From: CAZFPN01 sp044370655 | GTDB lineage: Bacteria > Pseudomonadota > Alphaproteobacteria > Rickettsiales > Deianiraeaceae | Direction: 5' to 3' | Length of the DNA: 5,508 nt | Assembly (NCBI GenBank): GCA_044370655.1 | Contig: JBILVD010000072.1 | Span: forward strand, 1 to 5,508 | Shown here: piece after piece, positions 1 through 5,393 of the stretch | Numbering within the stretch: position 1 is the first letter of the stretch | Layout: every line of letters starts with the position of its first letter | Program-made: the position numbers and the translations under genes | Notes under the pieces: generated by a model | What the model was told of the DNA's origin: nothing | What the model saw: only the letters and a program-made list of their open reading frames with translations | Databases searched by the model: none

Positions 1-85
1 TAGCTGTTTTTAAAGCAGGTAAATCTTCACAAAAACACCTCATTATTTTTTTAATTTTGTATGTTGATAATCTGCTGTATTTCAT
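1..85 (-). CDS. IS1595-like transposase, N-terminal fragment cut by the window edge
   Basis: Reading leftward from an ATG at 85-83 gives 28 codons without a stop, running off position 1. The peptide begins MKYSRLSTYKIKKIMRCFCE and continues DLPALKTA. A short basic start followed by a K-[IL]-x-x-[IL]-x-x-F-C-x-D-[IL]-x-A helix resembles, from memory, the N-terminal helix-turn-helix of IS1595/ISXO2-type transposases, which continues into an 'LxGxNRxTxNxY' segment that would lie outside the window. There is no clear Shine-Dalgarno upstream. The catalytic domain cannot be seen, so I cannot say whether the gene is intact or decayed. Family assignment is by recalled pattern over a short stretch; another small transposase family with a similar N-terminal helix is possible. 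Confidence 0.5.
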   Translation of the reverse strand, partial: MKYSRLSTYKIKKIMRCFCEDLPALKTA

Positions 86-94
86 GGTAAAAGT

Positions 95-117
95 TAGTAA
101 AATAAAATATTTTACTA
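95..117. repeat. Perfect 10-bp inverted repeat with 3-nt loop
   Basis: TAGTAAAATA at 95-104 and TATTTTACTA at 108-117 are exact reverse complements separated by AAA. It sits between the IS1595-like ATG (85) and the inferred element end (127). It could be a hairpin in the transposase leader, which many insertion sequences use to limit read-through or hide the start, or part of the terminal repeat structure. All but two pairs of the stem are A-T, so stability is low. Confidence 0.55.
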
Positions 118-127
118 GTCAAGACCC

Positions 128-273
128 ATGAGTATTATAAGAAAAGACAAAAGATAGAGTGTATGTTTGGCTTTTTTAAACATTACAGAAGAATCTTCTC
201 AAGATTTGAAAATCCTAAATCAAGGTTTCTTTCCTTTCTTCATTTTGTTAGAACTTTGATGTGGTTAAAATAA
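128..273 (+). pseudogene. IS5-family transposase, C-terminal remnant
   Basis: The frame ending at the TAA at 271-273 is open back to position 106. From about 128 it reads EYYKKRQKIECMFGFFKHYR, then RIFSRFENPKSRFLSFLHFV and RTLMWLK. It matches the Y-(2)-R-(3)-E-(6)-K signature of IS4/IS5 transposases exactly: Tyr codon 136-138, Arg 145-147, catalytic Glu 157-159, Lys 178-180. The 'KHYRRIFSRFE' block and a 'WL[KR]' terminus are typical of the IS5 C-terminus. The N-terminal part and both catalytic aspartates are missing from the window, apparently cut off by the minus-strand IS1595-like element, so this piece alone is non-functional. Codons 106-127 in the same frame probably belong to that element rather than to IS5. 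Confidence 0.8.
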
Positions 274-533
274 ATTTCTCAACAGAGCCTAGAAGAATTG
301 AAAAACAATATAAAATTACAAAATACTTTACCGATAATTATCCAGTTTATAAAGAACTAATTCCACATAACAAACACAAAATAGGAAAGCAATTCACACG
401 ACAAATAGAAAATCTTAATGGAAGAATAAAGCATTACATCAAAGGCTTTAACGGAAGAAGCAAAAGTTATTTCAAAATAGAGAAGATTGCTGTCAATGTA
501 CTTAAATTATTCTTTTGCGGTGATGTTAATTAA
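261..533 (+). pseudogene. IS1-family transposase, C-terminal remnant
   Basis: The 90-residue frame can only start from a GTG at 261, which overlaps the last codons of the IS5 remnant and is unlikely to be a true start. Residues 22-73 align without gaps to the C-terminal half of the IS1 transposase as I recall it. There is a 'YFTDNYPVY' block with Asp25, 'HKIGKQFTRQIE' with Glu50, then 'N...IKHYI...GRSKSYFK'. The Asp25-Glu50 spacing equals the D-(24)-E of IS1 InsB, so the last two catalytic residues survive. The N-terminal zinc-finger and HTH region and the first catalytic Asp, roughly 100 or more residues, are missing. Homology seems to fade before about position 290. It reads as a 5'-truncated fossil fused to the end of the IS5 remnant. 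No terminal inverted repeat could be paired because the other end is gone. Confidence 0.75.
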
Positions 534-606
534 TATTTTTAGAGTTGCAAATTTGTTTATACCTAAAAAATCTCTGCCATTTAGAAAGCAAAAAAGCAAA
601 CATAAG

Positions 607-627
607 TAAATAGTTGCTTACTATTTA
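607..627 (-). terminator. Weak terminator-like hairpin at the end of the cysteine-rich gene
   Basis: TAAATAG (607-613) and CTATTTA (621-627) are exact reverse complements with a 7-nt loop. The right arm contains the stop codon (625-627) of the minus-strand gene. Leftward of it on the minus strand comes GCTTTTTTGC (588-597), a short T tract. The stem has only one G-C pair, and the T tract starts about 10 nt after the stem, so an efficient Rho-independent terminator is doubtful. The rest of 534-606 holds no gene or motif I recognise. Confidence 0.3.
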
Positions 628-1860
628 ACGTAAATTAGCTTTTTCCATCTTTAATTTTTGTATTTTATAATCTTTCAAAGTCATTTTTTTTCTAAAATTA
701 TTTTTACTTTTATTATCATTACTTGGCTCTTCAACCGATATAATTTGAGAATTTATCCCACATTGTGCAAGGCTCAACATAGAATTTAAATCGCTTTCAT
801 CTTCATGAAACTCTCTAAAAATCCAAATATCATAGCATAGAAACTTTGCTTTTTTATCTTTCACGAACTCACAATTAAGTATTATTTCTGTTCCAAAAAC
901 ATACTTCTTACCACTGTATTCGCACATTGGCAACTCTTTTTTACACTCTTCATTATCAGGATTTGCTTGACAAAAACTAATCAACTCTTCAATTGTGATA
1001 CCAGAATCTTGCAATGCACTTATTATCGCTTCTTCAATTGCATCATAATTAAAAACAACATCTTGTATACTCTCCTTACATCCCGAGAGACATTCTTGAT
1101 TGCATATTTGTTCTTGATTAACATAATCACCTCTCCAACTCCCAAAAAAACAAGTTAGTTTCATTGCTCCATATTTTCCCTTGCAATTAATCATAGTCCC
1201 GCTCTCAAGGAATGTATTAGATTGAGTAGAATTAGGAGGGAAGGTGCAAGAATCTTGTTTTGGGAAGCAAGTTCCGCTAGAACTTAGTAAAACTCCATCT
1301 TTTGTGCAGGTAAGTTCAAAAGTTTCCCCATTTTTAGTTGTCTGTTTATCGGGGCATGTAATGTGAGCGGATGTTCCAGGATGGATTATTTCCTGCGGAA
1401 CTTTATAATTTAACTTTTTTAACGGAGAAGCATCGCATTTTTTATCACAGTAGTGAAATGGTTTAACCTTAAGCAAGGCACCATTATTACAAGCTAAACG
1501 GTAAGATTTTGCTGGATTATACTCGAAATTACGTGAACGTTTTGAATCTACCGCAGGTAATTCTCCAAAAACATAGTTATCTTCTTCACAATTTACAAGA
1601 ATAATCTCGCCATGTTTTATTTCCTTGTTATTACCACTTAATAAAATTGCTGTAGGAATTTCTTCTTTAGACGGTAATATAATGCTTGAAACATTTACAG
1701 TACTTACTTGAGACGAATAGCAAGATTGCACATATCCACCTTCTGAATATGAAGGTACATTAGAGGTTGGTGAAGCGATTGCATTCATATTTACAAATAA
1801 AAACAACAGCAAAGTTTTAACTGGAGTTTTATAAAAATTATTACCAAGAAAAAAAAACAT
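625..1860 (-). CDS. Secreted cysteine-rich protein with four Sushi/CCP-like modules
   Basis: I do not recognise this 411-residue protein as a named family. Residues 1-29 look like a Sec signal peptide: Lys11 and Lys15, hydrophobic 'TLLLFLFV' (16-23), and an AIA-S cleavage site after Ala29. No lipobox cysteine follows. The mature part has 20 cysteines. Sixteen form four modules: C47/91/124/138, C142/169/185/198, C205/226/237/253 and C313/330/342/367. Each has a Gly 5-7 residues before its second Cys (HGEIILVNC, PGTSAHITC, SGTMINC, FGTEIILNC) and a hydrophobic-x-C third Cys (RLAC, ELTC, KLTC, FLC). Module 3 then has 'GSW', as in Sushi domains. Module 2 spacing (27/16/13) is near canonical. Residues 257-306 are an extra insert with C257, C261, C297 and C306. 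The tail (383-411) is lysine-rich. The cysteines imply disulfide formation in the periplasm or outside the cell. There is no clear Shine-Dalgarno before the ATG. It lies between IS remnants and the divergent lpxA. Adhesion or host-protein binding is conceivable but unproven. Confidence 0.75.
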   Translation of the reverse strand: MFFFLGNNFYKTPVKTLLLFLFVNMNAIASPTSNVPSYSEGGYVQSCYSSQVSTVNVSSIILPSKEEIPTAILLSGNNKEIKHGEIILVNCEEDNYVFGELPAVDSKRSRNFEYNPAKSYRLACNNGALLKVKPFHYCDKKCDASPLKKLNYKVPQEIIHPGTSAHITCPDKQTTKNGETFELTCTKDGVLLSSSGTCFPKQDSCTFPPNSTQSNTFLESGTMINCKGKYGAMKLTCFFGSWRGDYVNQEQICNQECLSGCKESIQDVVFNYDAIEEAIISALQDSGITIEELISFCQANPDNEECKKELPMCEYSGKKYVFGTEIILNCEFVKDKKAKFLCYDIWIFREFHEDESDLNSMLSLAQCGINSQIISVEEPSNDNKSKNNFRKKMTLKDYKIQKLKMEKANLR

Positions 1861-1879
1861 TAATTTTTTTTAAAAATAC

Positions 1880-1908
1880 TTGAGAAAATAGAAAATCAAT
1901 TTTATATT
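1880..1908 (+). promoter_or_regulatory. Sigma70-type promoter for lpxA-lpxI-dxs
   Basis: TTGAGA (1880-1885) and TATATT (1903-1908) are separated by exactly 17 nt, close to the TTGACA/TATAAT consensus. Transcription would start near 1914-1916, leaving a leader of about 25 nt before the lpxA ATG at 1941. The only Shine-Dalgarno-like sequence is a weak AAAAAG touching the start codon. The site is matched by eye; in such AT-rich DNA some match by chance is expected. Confidence 0.5.
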
Positions 1909-1915
1909 AAGTCAA
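1887..1915 (-). promoter_or_regulatory. Possible divergent promoter for the cysteine-rich gene
   Basis: On the minus strand TTGACT (1915-1910) and TCTATT (1892-1887) are 17 nt apart, matching 5/6 and 4/6 of the sigma70 boxes. Transcription would start around 1880, about 20 nt before the ATG at 1860. It overlaps the lpxA promoter almost completely, so the two might exclude each other. The -10 box is weak. Confidence 0.3.
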
Positions 1916-1940
1916 TTGTTTTTTTAGTTTTTTTAAAAAG

Positions 1941-2789
1941 ATGTTAAATGAGAGTGTGAAATTACAAGTTTCAAAAAAGGCAAAAATACACAGCACAACT
2001 ATATTTCTTGGAGGAGAGGTTGTAATTGAAGACGATGTTGAAATTGGTCCTTACTGTGTAGTAAATGGAAATATAATTTTAAAAAAGGGAGTAAGGCTCA
2101 CAACTCATATTGCAATATCTGGTAATACGATAATTGGAGAAGGGACGGTCATACATTCTTTTGCATCAGTTGGCTCCGTTCCTCAAGATGTTAAGTATAA
2201 AGGTGAAAAATCTTATACAGAAATTGGAAAGAATAACATTATAAGGGAGAATGTTACCATAAATTCAGGCACAGCTCAAGGAGGTTTTTATACTAGAATA
2301 GGTCATAATAACTTGTTTATGATAGCCTGCCACATAGGGCATGATTGCCAAATTGGAAACAATTGCATAATAGCAAACAATGTTGGAATTGCAGGGCATG
2401 TTATAATTCAAGATAATGTAATTGTAGGTGGAAATTCTGGAGTTCATCAATTTGTAAGGATTGGTAAAAATTCTATGATTGGTGGAATGAGCGGAGTGGG
2501 GCTTGATATCCCTCCATTTTCTCTTTATACAGGTAGTAGAGAAAATAAATTACGTGGATTAAATCTTGTTGGTTTAAAAAGACACGGTTGCTCTAATCAA
2601 GAAATTAAAAACATTAAATCTGCATATGAATTTGTGTTTTCTAATTCTAATATTATTGAAAATGCAAAATCCTTACTTGAAAAAACAAAAGATGAAAAGG
2701 TTAAAACACTTTTACAATTTATTCTAGATGGAGGTTCAAGAGGTGTTTGTAATTGGGATGGGGGAGCAAAAGAACAAGCAGATGTTTAA
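1941..2789 (+). CDS. lpxA: UDP-N-acetylglucosamine acyltransferase LpxA
   Basis: This cytoplasmic enzyme does the first step of lipid A synthesis: transfer of an R-3-hydroxyacyl chain from acyl-ACP to O-3 of UDP-GlcNAc. The 282 residues show left-handed beta-helix hexapeptide repeats throughout about 10-190, then the C-terminal helical part ('GLKRHG', 211-216). Aligned to E. coli LpxA as I recall it, the offset is +9. 'PQDVKYKGE' (81-89) carries the substrate-binding Lys85 (Lys76). 'HIGHDC' (131-136) carries His131 and catalytic His134 (His122, His125). His153 (His144) and 'HQF' 169-171 (His160) are also kept. Gly182 sits at the acyl-ruler position Gly173, where glycine permits a long chain of about C14; this is an inference about specificity. 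E. coli Arg205 appears to be His215. There are nine extra N-terminal residues, and the end overlaps lpxI. The start is the only ATG in the open frame after the stop at 1908-1910. The usual upstream lpxD and fabZ are absent. Confidence 0.95.
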   Translation: MLNESVKLQVSKKAKIHSTTIFLGGEVVIEDDVEIGPYCVVNGNIILKKGVRLTTHIAISGNTIIGEGTVIHSFASVGSVPQDVKYKGEKSYTEIGKNNIIRENVTINSGTAQGGFYTRIGHNNLFMIACHIGHDCQIGNNCIIANNVGIAGHVIIQDNVIVGGNSGVHQFVRIGKNSMIGGMSGVGLDIPPFSLYTGSRENKLRGLNLVGLKRHGCSNQEIKNIKSAYEFVFSNSNIIENAKSLLEKTKDEKVKTLLQFILDGGSRGVCNWDGGAKEQADV

Positions 2790-3591
2790 ACTGTGCCTGA
2801 TAATAGGAGGAGGAAATCTCCCTTTTGAAATCTTGAAACATTTTAATAAAGATGAAGTTTTTATCATCGCATTAAAAGAGGCAGAAGTTGAAATTACATC
2901 TCTACAAGGATATAATTTTGAAGTAATCAGCTTTGTAAAAGTTGGCAGAATAATTAAGTCTATAAAAAGTAGAGGAATTATTGATGTTTGCTTTGCGGGA
3001 AAAGTTCAAAAACCTAGTTTTACTAATATAAAACCAGATTTTAAAGGCTTATTTCTCTTATTTAAATTATTAAAATTAAAATTAAAAGGAGATGATAAAG
3101 TGTTAAGAACAATAATCACTTTTGCAGAAAAAAATAAACTAAAAATTAAAGGTGTGAGTGAAATTTGTAATGAATTATTAATGCCAAAAGGTATACTAAC
3201 CTCCATTAAACCTTCTCTTATTGCAAGTGAAGATGGGCTTTTGGGAATGAATATACTAAAAGATATATCGAAGTTTGATATAGGTCAAGGAGTTGTCTTG
3301 CAAGAAAGTGTTGTTTTAGGAATTGAAGGAGTGGAAGGAACAGACAACCTAATTAAACGAGTAGGAGAACTTAGATATAAAAGTAAAAACCCCCCAATTT
3401 TAGTTAAATCCGCAAAAGTCGGTCAAACTTTAAAGATTGATATGCCCACAATTGGCTTAACAACTATGCAAAATCTAGCACATTCAGGTTTTGCAGGAAT
3501 TTTTGTGGAAGCAGGAAAGTGTCTTTTTTTAGAGAAAGAGAAGGCTATTGATTTTGCAAACAGAAACCACATTTTTATTGTTGGAATATAG
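2782..3591 (+). CDS. lpxI: UDP-2,3-diacylglucosamine pyrophosphatase LpxI
   Basis: LpxI (formerly DUF1009) hydrolyses UDP-2,3-diacylglucosamine to 2,3-diacylglucosamine 1-phosphate (lipid X) and UMP. It replaces LpxH in alphaproteobacteria and some other lineages. From the ATG at 2782 the protein has 269 residues, near the family size (about 270-285). Family motifs in order: N-terminal 'LIIGGGNLP' (6-14), 'GKVQKP' (73-78), 'KGDD' (102-105), 'MPKGIL' (134-139), 'DIGQGVV' (166-172), 'IEGVEGTD' (181-188), and the C-terminal 'KIDMPTIG' (218-225) with 'GIFVEAG' (239-245). Asp220 lies in the conserved D-[LM]-P-x-[IV]-G motif, a likely functional acidic residue. An in-frame ATG at 2728 would add 18 residues before 'MFKLCLIIGGG', but the family starts just before the glycine-rich motif, so 2782 is preferred. 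The start overlaps the lpxA stop by 8 nt, which suggests translational coupling. GGGGGAG (2760-2766) is the nearest purine-rich tract. lpxB does not follow. Confidence 0.93.
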   Translation: MFKLCLIIGGGNLPFEILKHFNKDEVFIIALKEAEVEITSLQGYNFEVISFVKVGRIIKSIKSRGIIDVCFAGKVQKPSFTNIKPDFKGLFLLFKLLKLKLKGDDKVLRTIITFAEKNKLKIKGVSEICNELLMPKGILTSIKPSLIASEDGLLGMNILKDISKFDIGQGVVLQESVVLGIEGVEGTDNLIKRVGELRYKSKNPPILVKSAKVGQTLKIDMPTIGLTTMQNLAHSGFAGIFVEAGKCLFLEKEKAIDFANRNHIFIVGI

Positions 3592-3610
3592 AATGTAATT
3601 TTATTTTTTT

Positions 3611-5389
3611 ATGTCTTTTGAGGAATTTAAAAATCTTAGTGATATAAAGTTGCTTTCAAAAGATGAGCTTCCTAGGTTTTGTGAAGACTTAAGAAAGTTT
3701 TTAATTAAAACGGTTTCAAAAACTGGAGGGCATTTGGGAGCAAGCCTTGGAGTGGTGGAAATAACGGTCGCCCTTCATTATGTTTTTAACTCTCCTCAAG
3801 ATAAGATAATTTTTGATGTTGGACATCAAGCCTATCCTCACAAAATTTTAACTGGAAGGAAGGATAAAATACACACAATAAGGCAAAAAGGCGGACTTTC
3901 TGGTTTTACAAATATTTTTGAAAGTGAACATGATATTTTTGGGGCAGGGCATAGCTCAACTTCTATATCCGCAGGGCTTGGAATTATGGCAGGCATATCA
4001 TCAGGCTTTGTTATACCTTTAATTGGAGATGGAGCGATGAGTGCGGGGCTTGCATTTGAAGCGCTAAACAATGCATCTGATGTTGAAGGTAAGATGCTTA
4101 TTATATTAAATGATAATGACATGTCCATCTCCCCTCCAACGGGTGCAATTAGCAAATATCTTTCTAGTCTTGTAAATTCTAAGGAAATGTTAGAAGTAAA
4201 AGACTTAAGTAAAAAACTTCTACCAAATAGTGTTTTAAAAGCAATGAAGATGGCAGAAAGAGGTTTAAAAGTGATGTTTGAAGGGGAGAATTTTTTTGAA
4301 AGCTTAGGTATATCTTACCACGGAGCTTACGACGGTCACGACGTTATCAATCTAGTAAATATACTTGAATATTTTAAAAAAACACTTGAAAGTAAAAACC
4401 CCGCTATATTCCACATCAAAACACAAAAAGGGCATGGATATTCTCACGCAGAAAGCTCTCCCGATAAATTCCACGGAGTCTCCCCTTTTGATATTGAAAC
4501 CGGAGTTCAGCAGAAAAAAAAGATTACAAGCTTTAGCTTCACCGCTAGTTCAAAATTATGTGAACTTGCAAAAAAAGATAAAGATATTTTTGCAATCACT
4601 CCAGCAATGGAGGCAGGAAGCGAACTTTCTAACTTCTCTTCTTGTTTTAAGGAGCGTTTTTTTGATGTAGGAATTGCCGAACAACATGCTGTTACATTTT
4701 CTGGTGGGCTTGCACGAGTTGGCAAAAAACCTTACTGCTTTATCTACTCAACATTTTTGCAAAGAGCATATGATAGCATAATTCACGATGTTTTGCTTCA
4801 AAAGTTGCCCGTGAGGTTTATTATTGATAGAGCAGGTGTTGTAGGTGAAGATGGTGCAACTCATAATGGAGTTTTTGATATAGCTTTTCTTAGAATTTTG
4901 CCAAATATAGCAATTTGCAGCCCTTATTCAAAAGAAGAGCTTGAAAAAGCAATAGAGTTTAGTGCAGATTTTAATGATATGGCTTTTGCTATACGCTTTC
5001 CTCGTGGTGAAGTGGTTATAGATTTTTCCCCTAATGATAAATTTGAATTTGGAAGGGGGAGAATTTTGAGAGAAGGTGGAGAAACGGCCATTTTAAGCTT
5101 TGGAACAACAGTGAAATATGCAATGGAAATAGAAGAAGCTTCCGTTATTGATTTGAGATTTTTAAAGCCATTGGATGAAAGCCTGATAATAAAAGTTTTC
5201 ACAAAGTATAAAAATGTCATTTTACTTGAAGATGGAAGCATTGGCGGAGTTTATTCTTCAATTTTAGAAATTCTTCATAAAAATCAAATCAGTGCGAATA
5301 ATTTTAAAGCTAAAATATTGCCAGATAAGTTTATAGAACATGGAAAAATATTAGAAATTCATAAAGAATTAGGTATAACAAATTTATAA
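3611..5389 (+). CDS. dxs: 1-deoxy-D-xylulose-5-phosphate synthase
   Basis: Dxs is a thiamine-diphosphate enzyme that condenses pyruvate and glyceraldehyde 3-phosphate to DXP, the first step of the MEP pathway for IPP/DMAPP (DXP also feeds thiamine and pyridoxal synthesis in many bacteria). The 592 residues contain the complete three-domain order. The first domain has 'GGHLGASLG' with His41, 'GHSSTSIS' (113-120) and the ThDP motif GDG (139-141)...NDN (167-169). The middle domain has 'GIAEQHA' (354-360) with catalytic Glu357, Tyr379, Arg385, and 'DRAGVVGEDGATH' (406-418) with Asp414 and His418; these match E. coli Glu370, Tyr392, Arg398, Asp427 and His431. The C-terminal domain ends 'LPDKFIEHG' (570-578). 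It is shorter than the usual 620-640, with a compact segment near 500-515. The ATG follows an all A/T stretch without a Shine-Dalgarno, 19 nt after lpxI, and is probably read in the same transcript. Confidence 0.97.
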   Translation: MSFEEFKNLSDIKLLSKDELPRFCEDLRKFLIKTVSKTGGHLGASLGVVEITVALHYVFNSPQDKIIFDVGHQAYPHKILTGRKDKIHTIRQKGGLSGFTNIFESEHDIFGAGHSSTSISAGLGIMAGISSGFVIPLIGDGAMSAGLAFEALNNASDVEGKMLIILNDNDMSISPPTGAISKYLSSLVNSKEMLEVKDLSKKLLPNSVLKAMKMAERGLKVMFEGENFFESLGISYHGAYDGHDVINLVNILEYFKKTLESKNPAIFHIKTQKGHGYSHAESSPDKFHGVSPFDIETGVQQKKKITSFSFTASSKLCELAKKDKDIFAITPAMEAGSELSNFSSCFKERFFDVGIAEQHAVTFSGGLARVGKKPYCFIYSTFLQRAYDSIIHDVLLQKLPVRFIIDRAGVVGEDGATHNGVFDIAFLRILPNIAICSPYSKEELEKAIEFSADFNDMAFAIRFPRGEVVIDFSPNDKFEFGRGRILREGGETAILSFGTTVKYAMEIEEASVIDLRFLKPLDESLIIKVFTKYKNVILLEDGSIGGVYSSILEILHKNQISANNFKAKILPDKFIEHGKILEIHKELGITNL

Positions 5390-5393
5390 ATAC

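Larger units (their letters stand above)
1..127 (-). mobile_element. Terminal part of an IS1595-like element inserted in an IS5 transposase
   Basis: The minus-strand transposase start at 85 is preceded by about 42 nt that read, on the minus strand from 127, GGGTCTTGACTAGT and onward. A short leader beginning with a GGG-rich end is plausible for an IS terminus. On the other side of 127 the plus strand goes straight into IS5-type transposase sequence (from about 128). I infer that the element boundary lies at or near 127. The far end of the element is outside the window. The exact boundary and the terminal repeat are inference. Confidence 0.35.

Noticed and set aside
3..130. Plus-strand open frame at the left edge, ending at the TGA at 129-131
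   Set aside because: Low-complexity peptide with no motif; the minus strand of the same stretch gives a recognisable transposase start.
534..624. Possible small RNA, tRNA or CRISPR in the gap after the IS1 remnant
   Set aside because: No cloverleaf, no spaced repeats and no promoter-terminator pair could be found; only the weak 607-627 hairpin.
967..1158. Plus-strand 63-residue open frame inside the cysteine-rich gene
   Set aside because: It lies wholly antisense to the stronger 411-residue gene, shows no motif, and its composition is that of a shadow frame.
1720..1860. Lipoprotein signal on the cysteine-rich protein
   Set aside because: No cysteine follows the hydrophobic segment until residue 47; the AIA-S site fits signal peptidase I instead.
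2265..2450. Minus-strand open frame inside lpxA
   Set aside because: Antisense to a highly conserved lpxA segment with catalytic histidines; no recognisable protein.
2728..2781. Longer lpxI start at 2728
   Set aside because: The extra 18 residues do not fit the LpxI N-terminus and only translate the lpxA end in another frame.
3006..3206. Minus-strand open frame inside lpxI
   Set aside because: Shadow of lpxI; low-complexity F/N/L peptide without motifs.
3838..5241. Several open frames antisense to or out of frame with dxs
   Set aside because: All overlap an intact dxs with complete motifs; the serine/proline-rich peptides are typical antisense artefacts.
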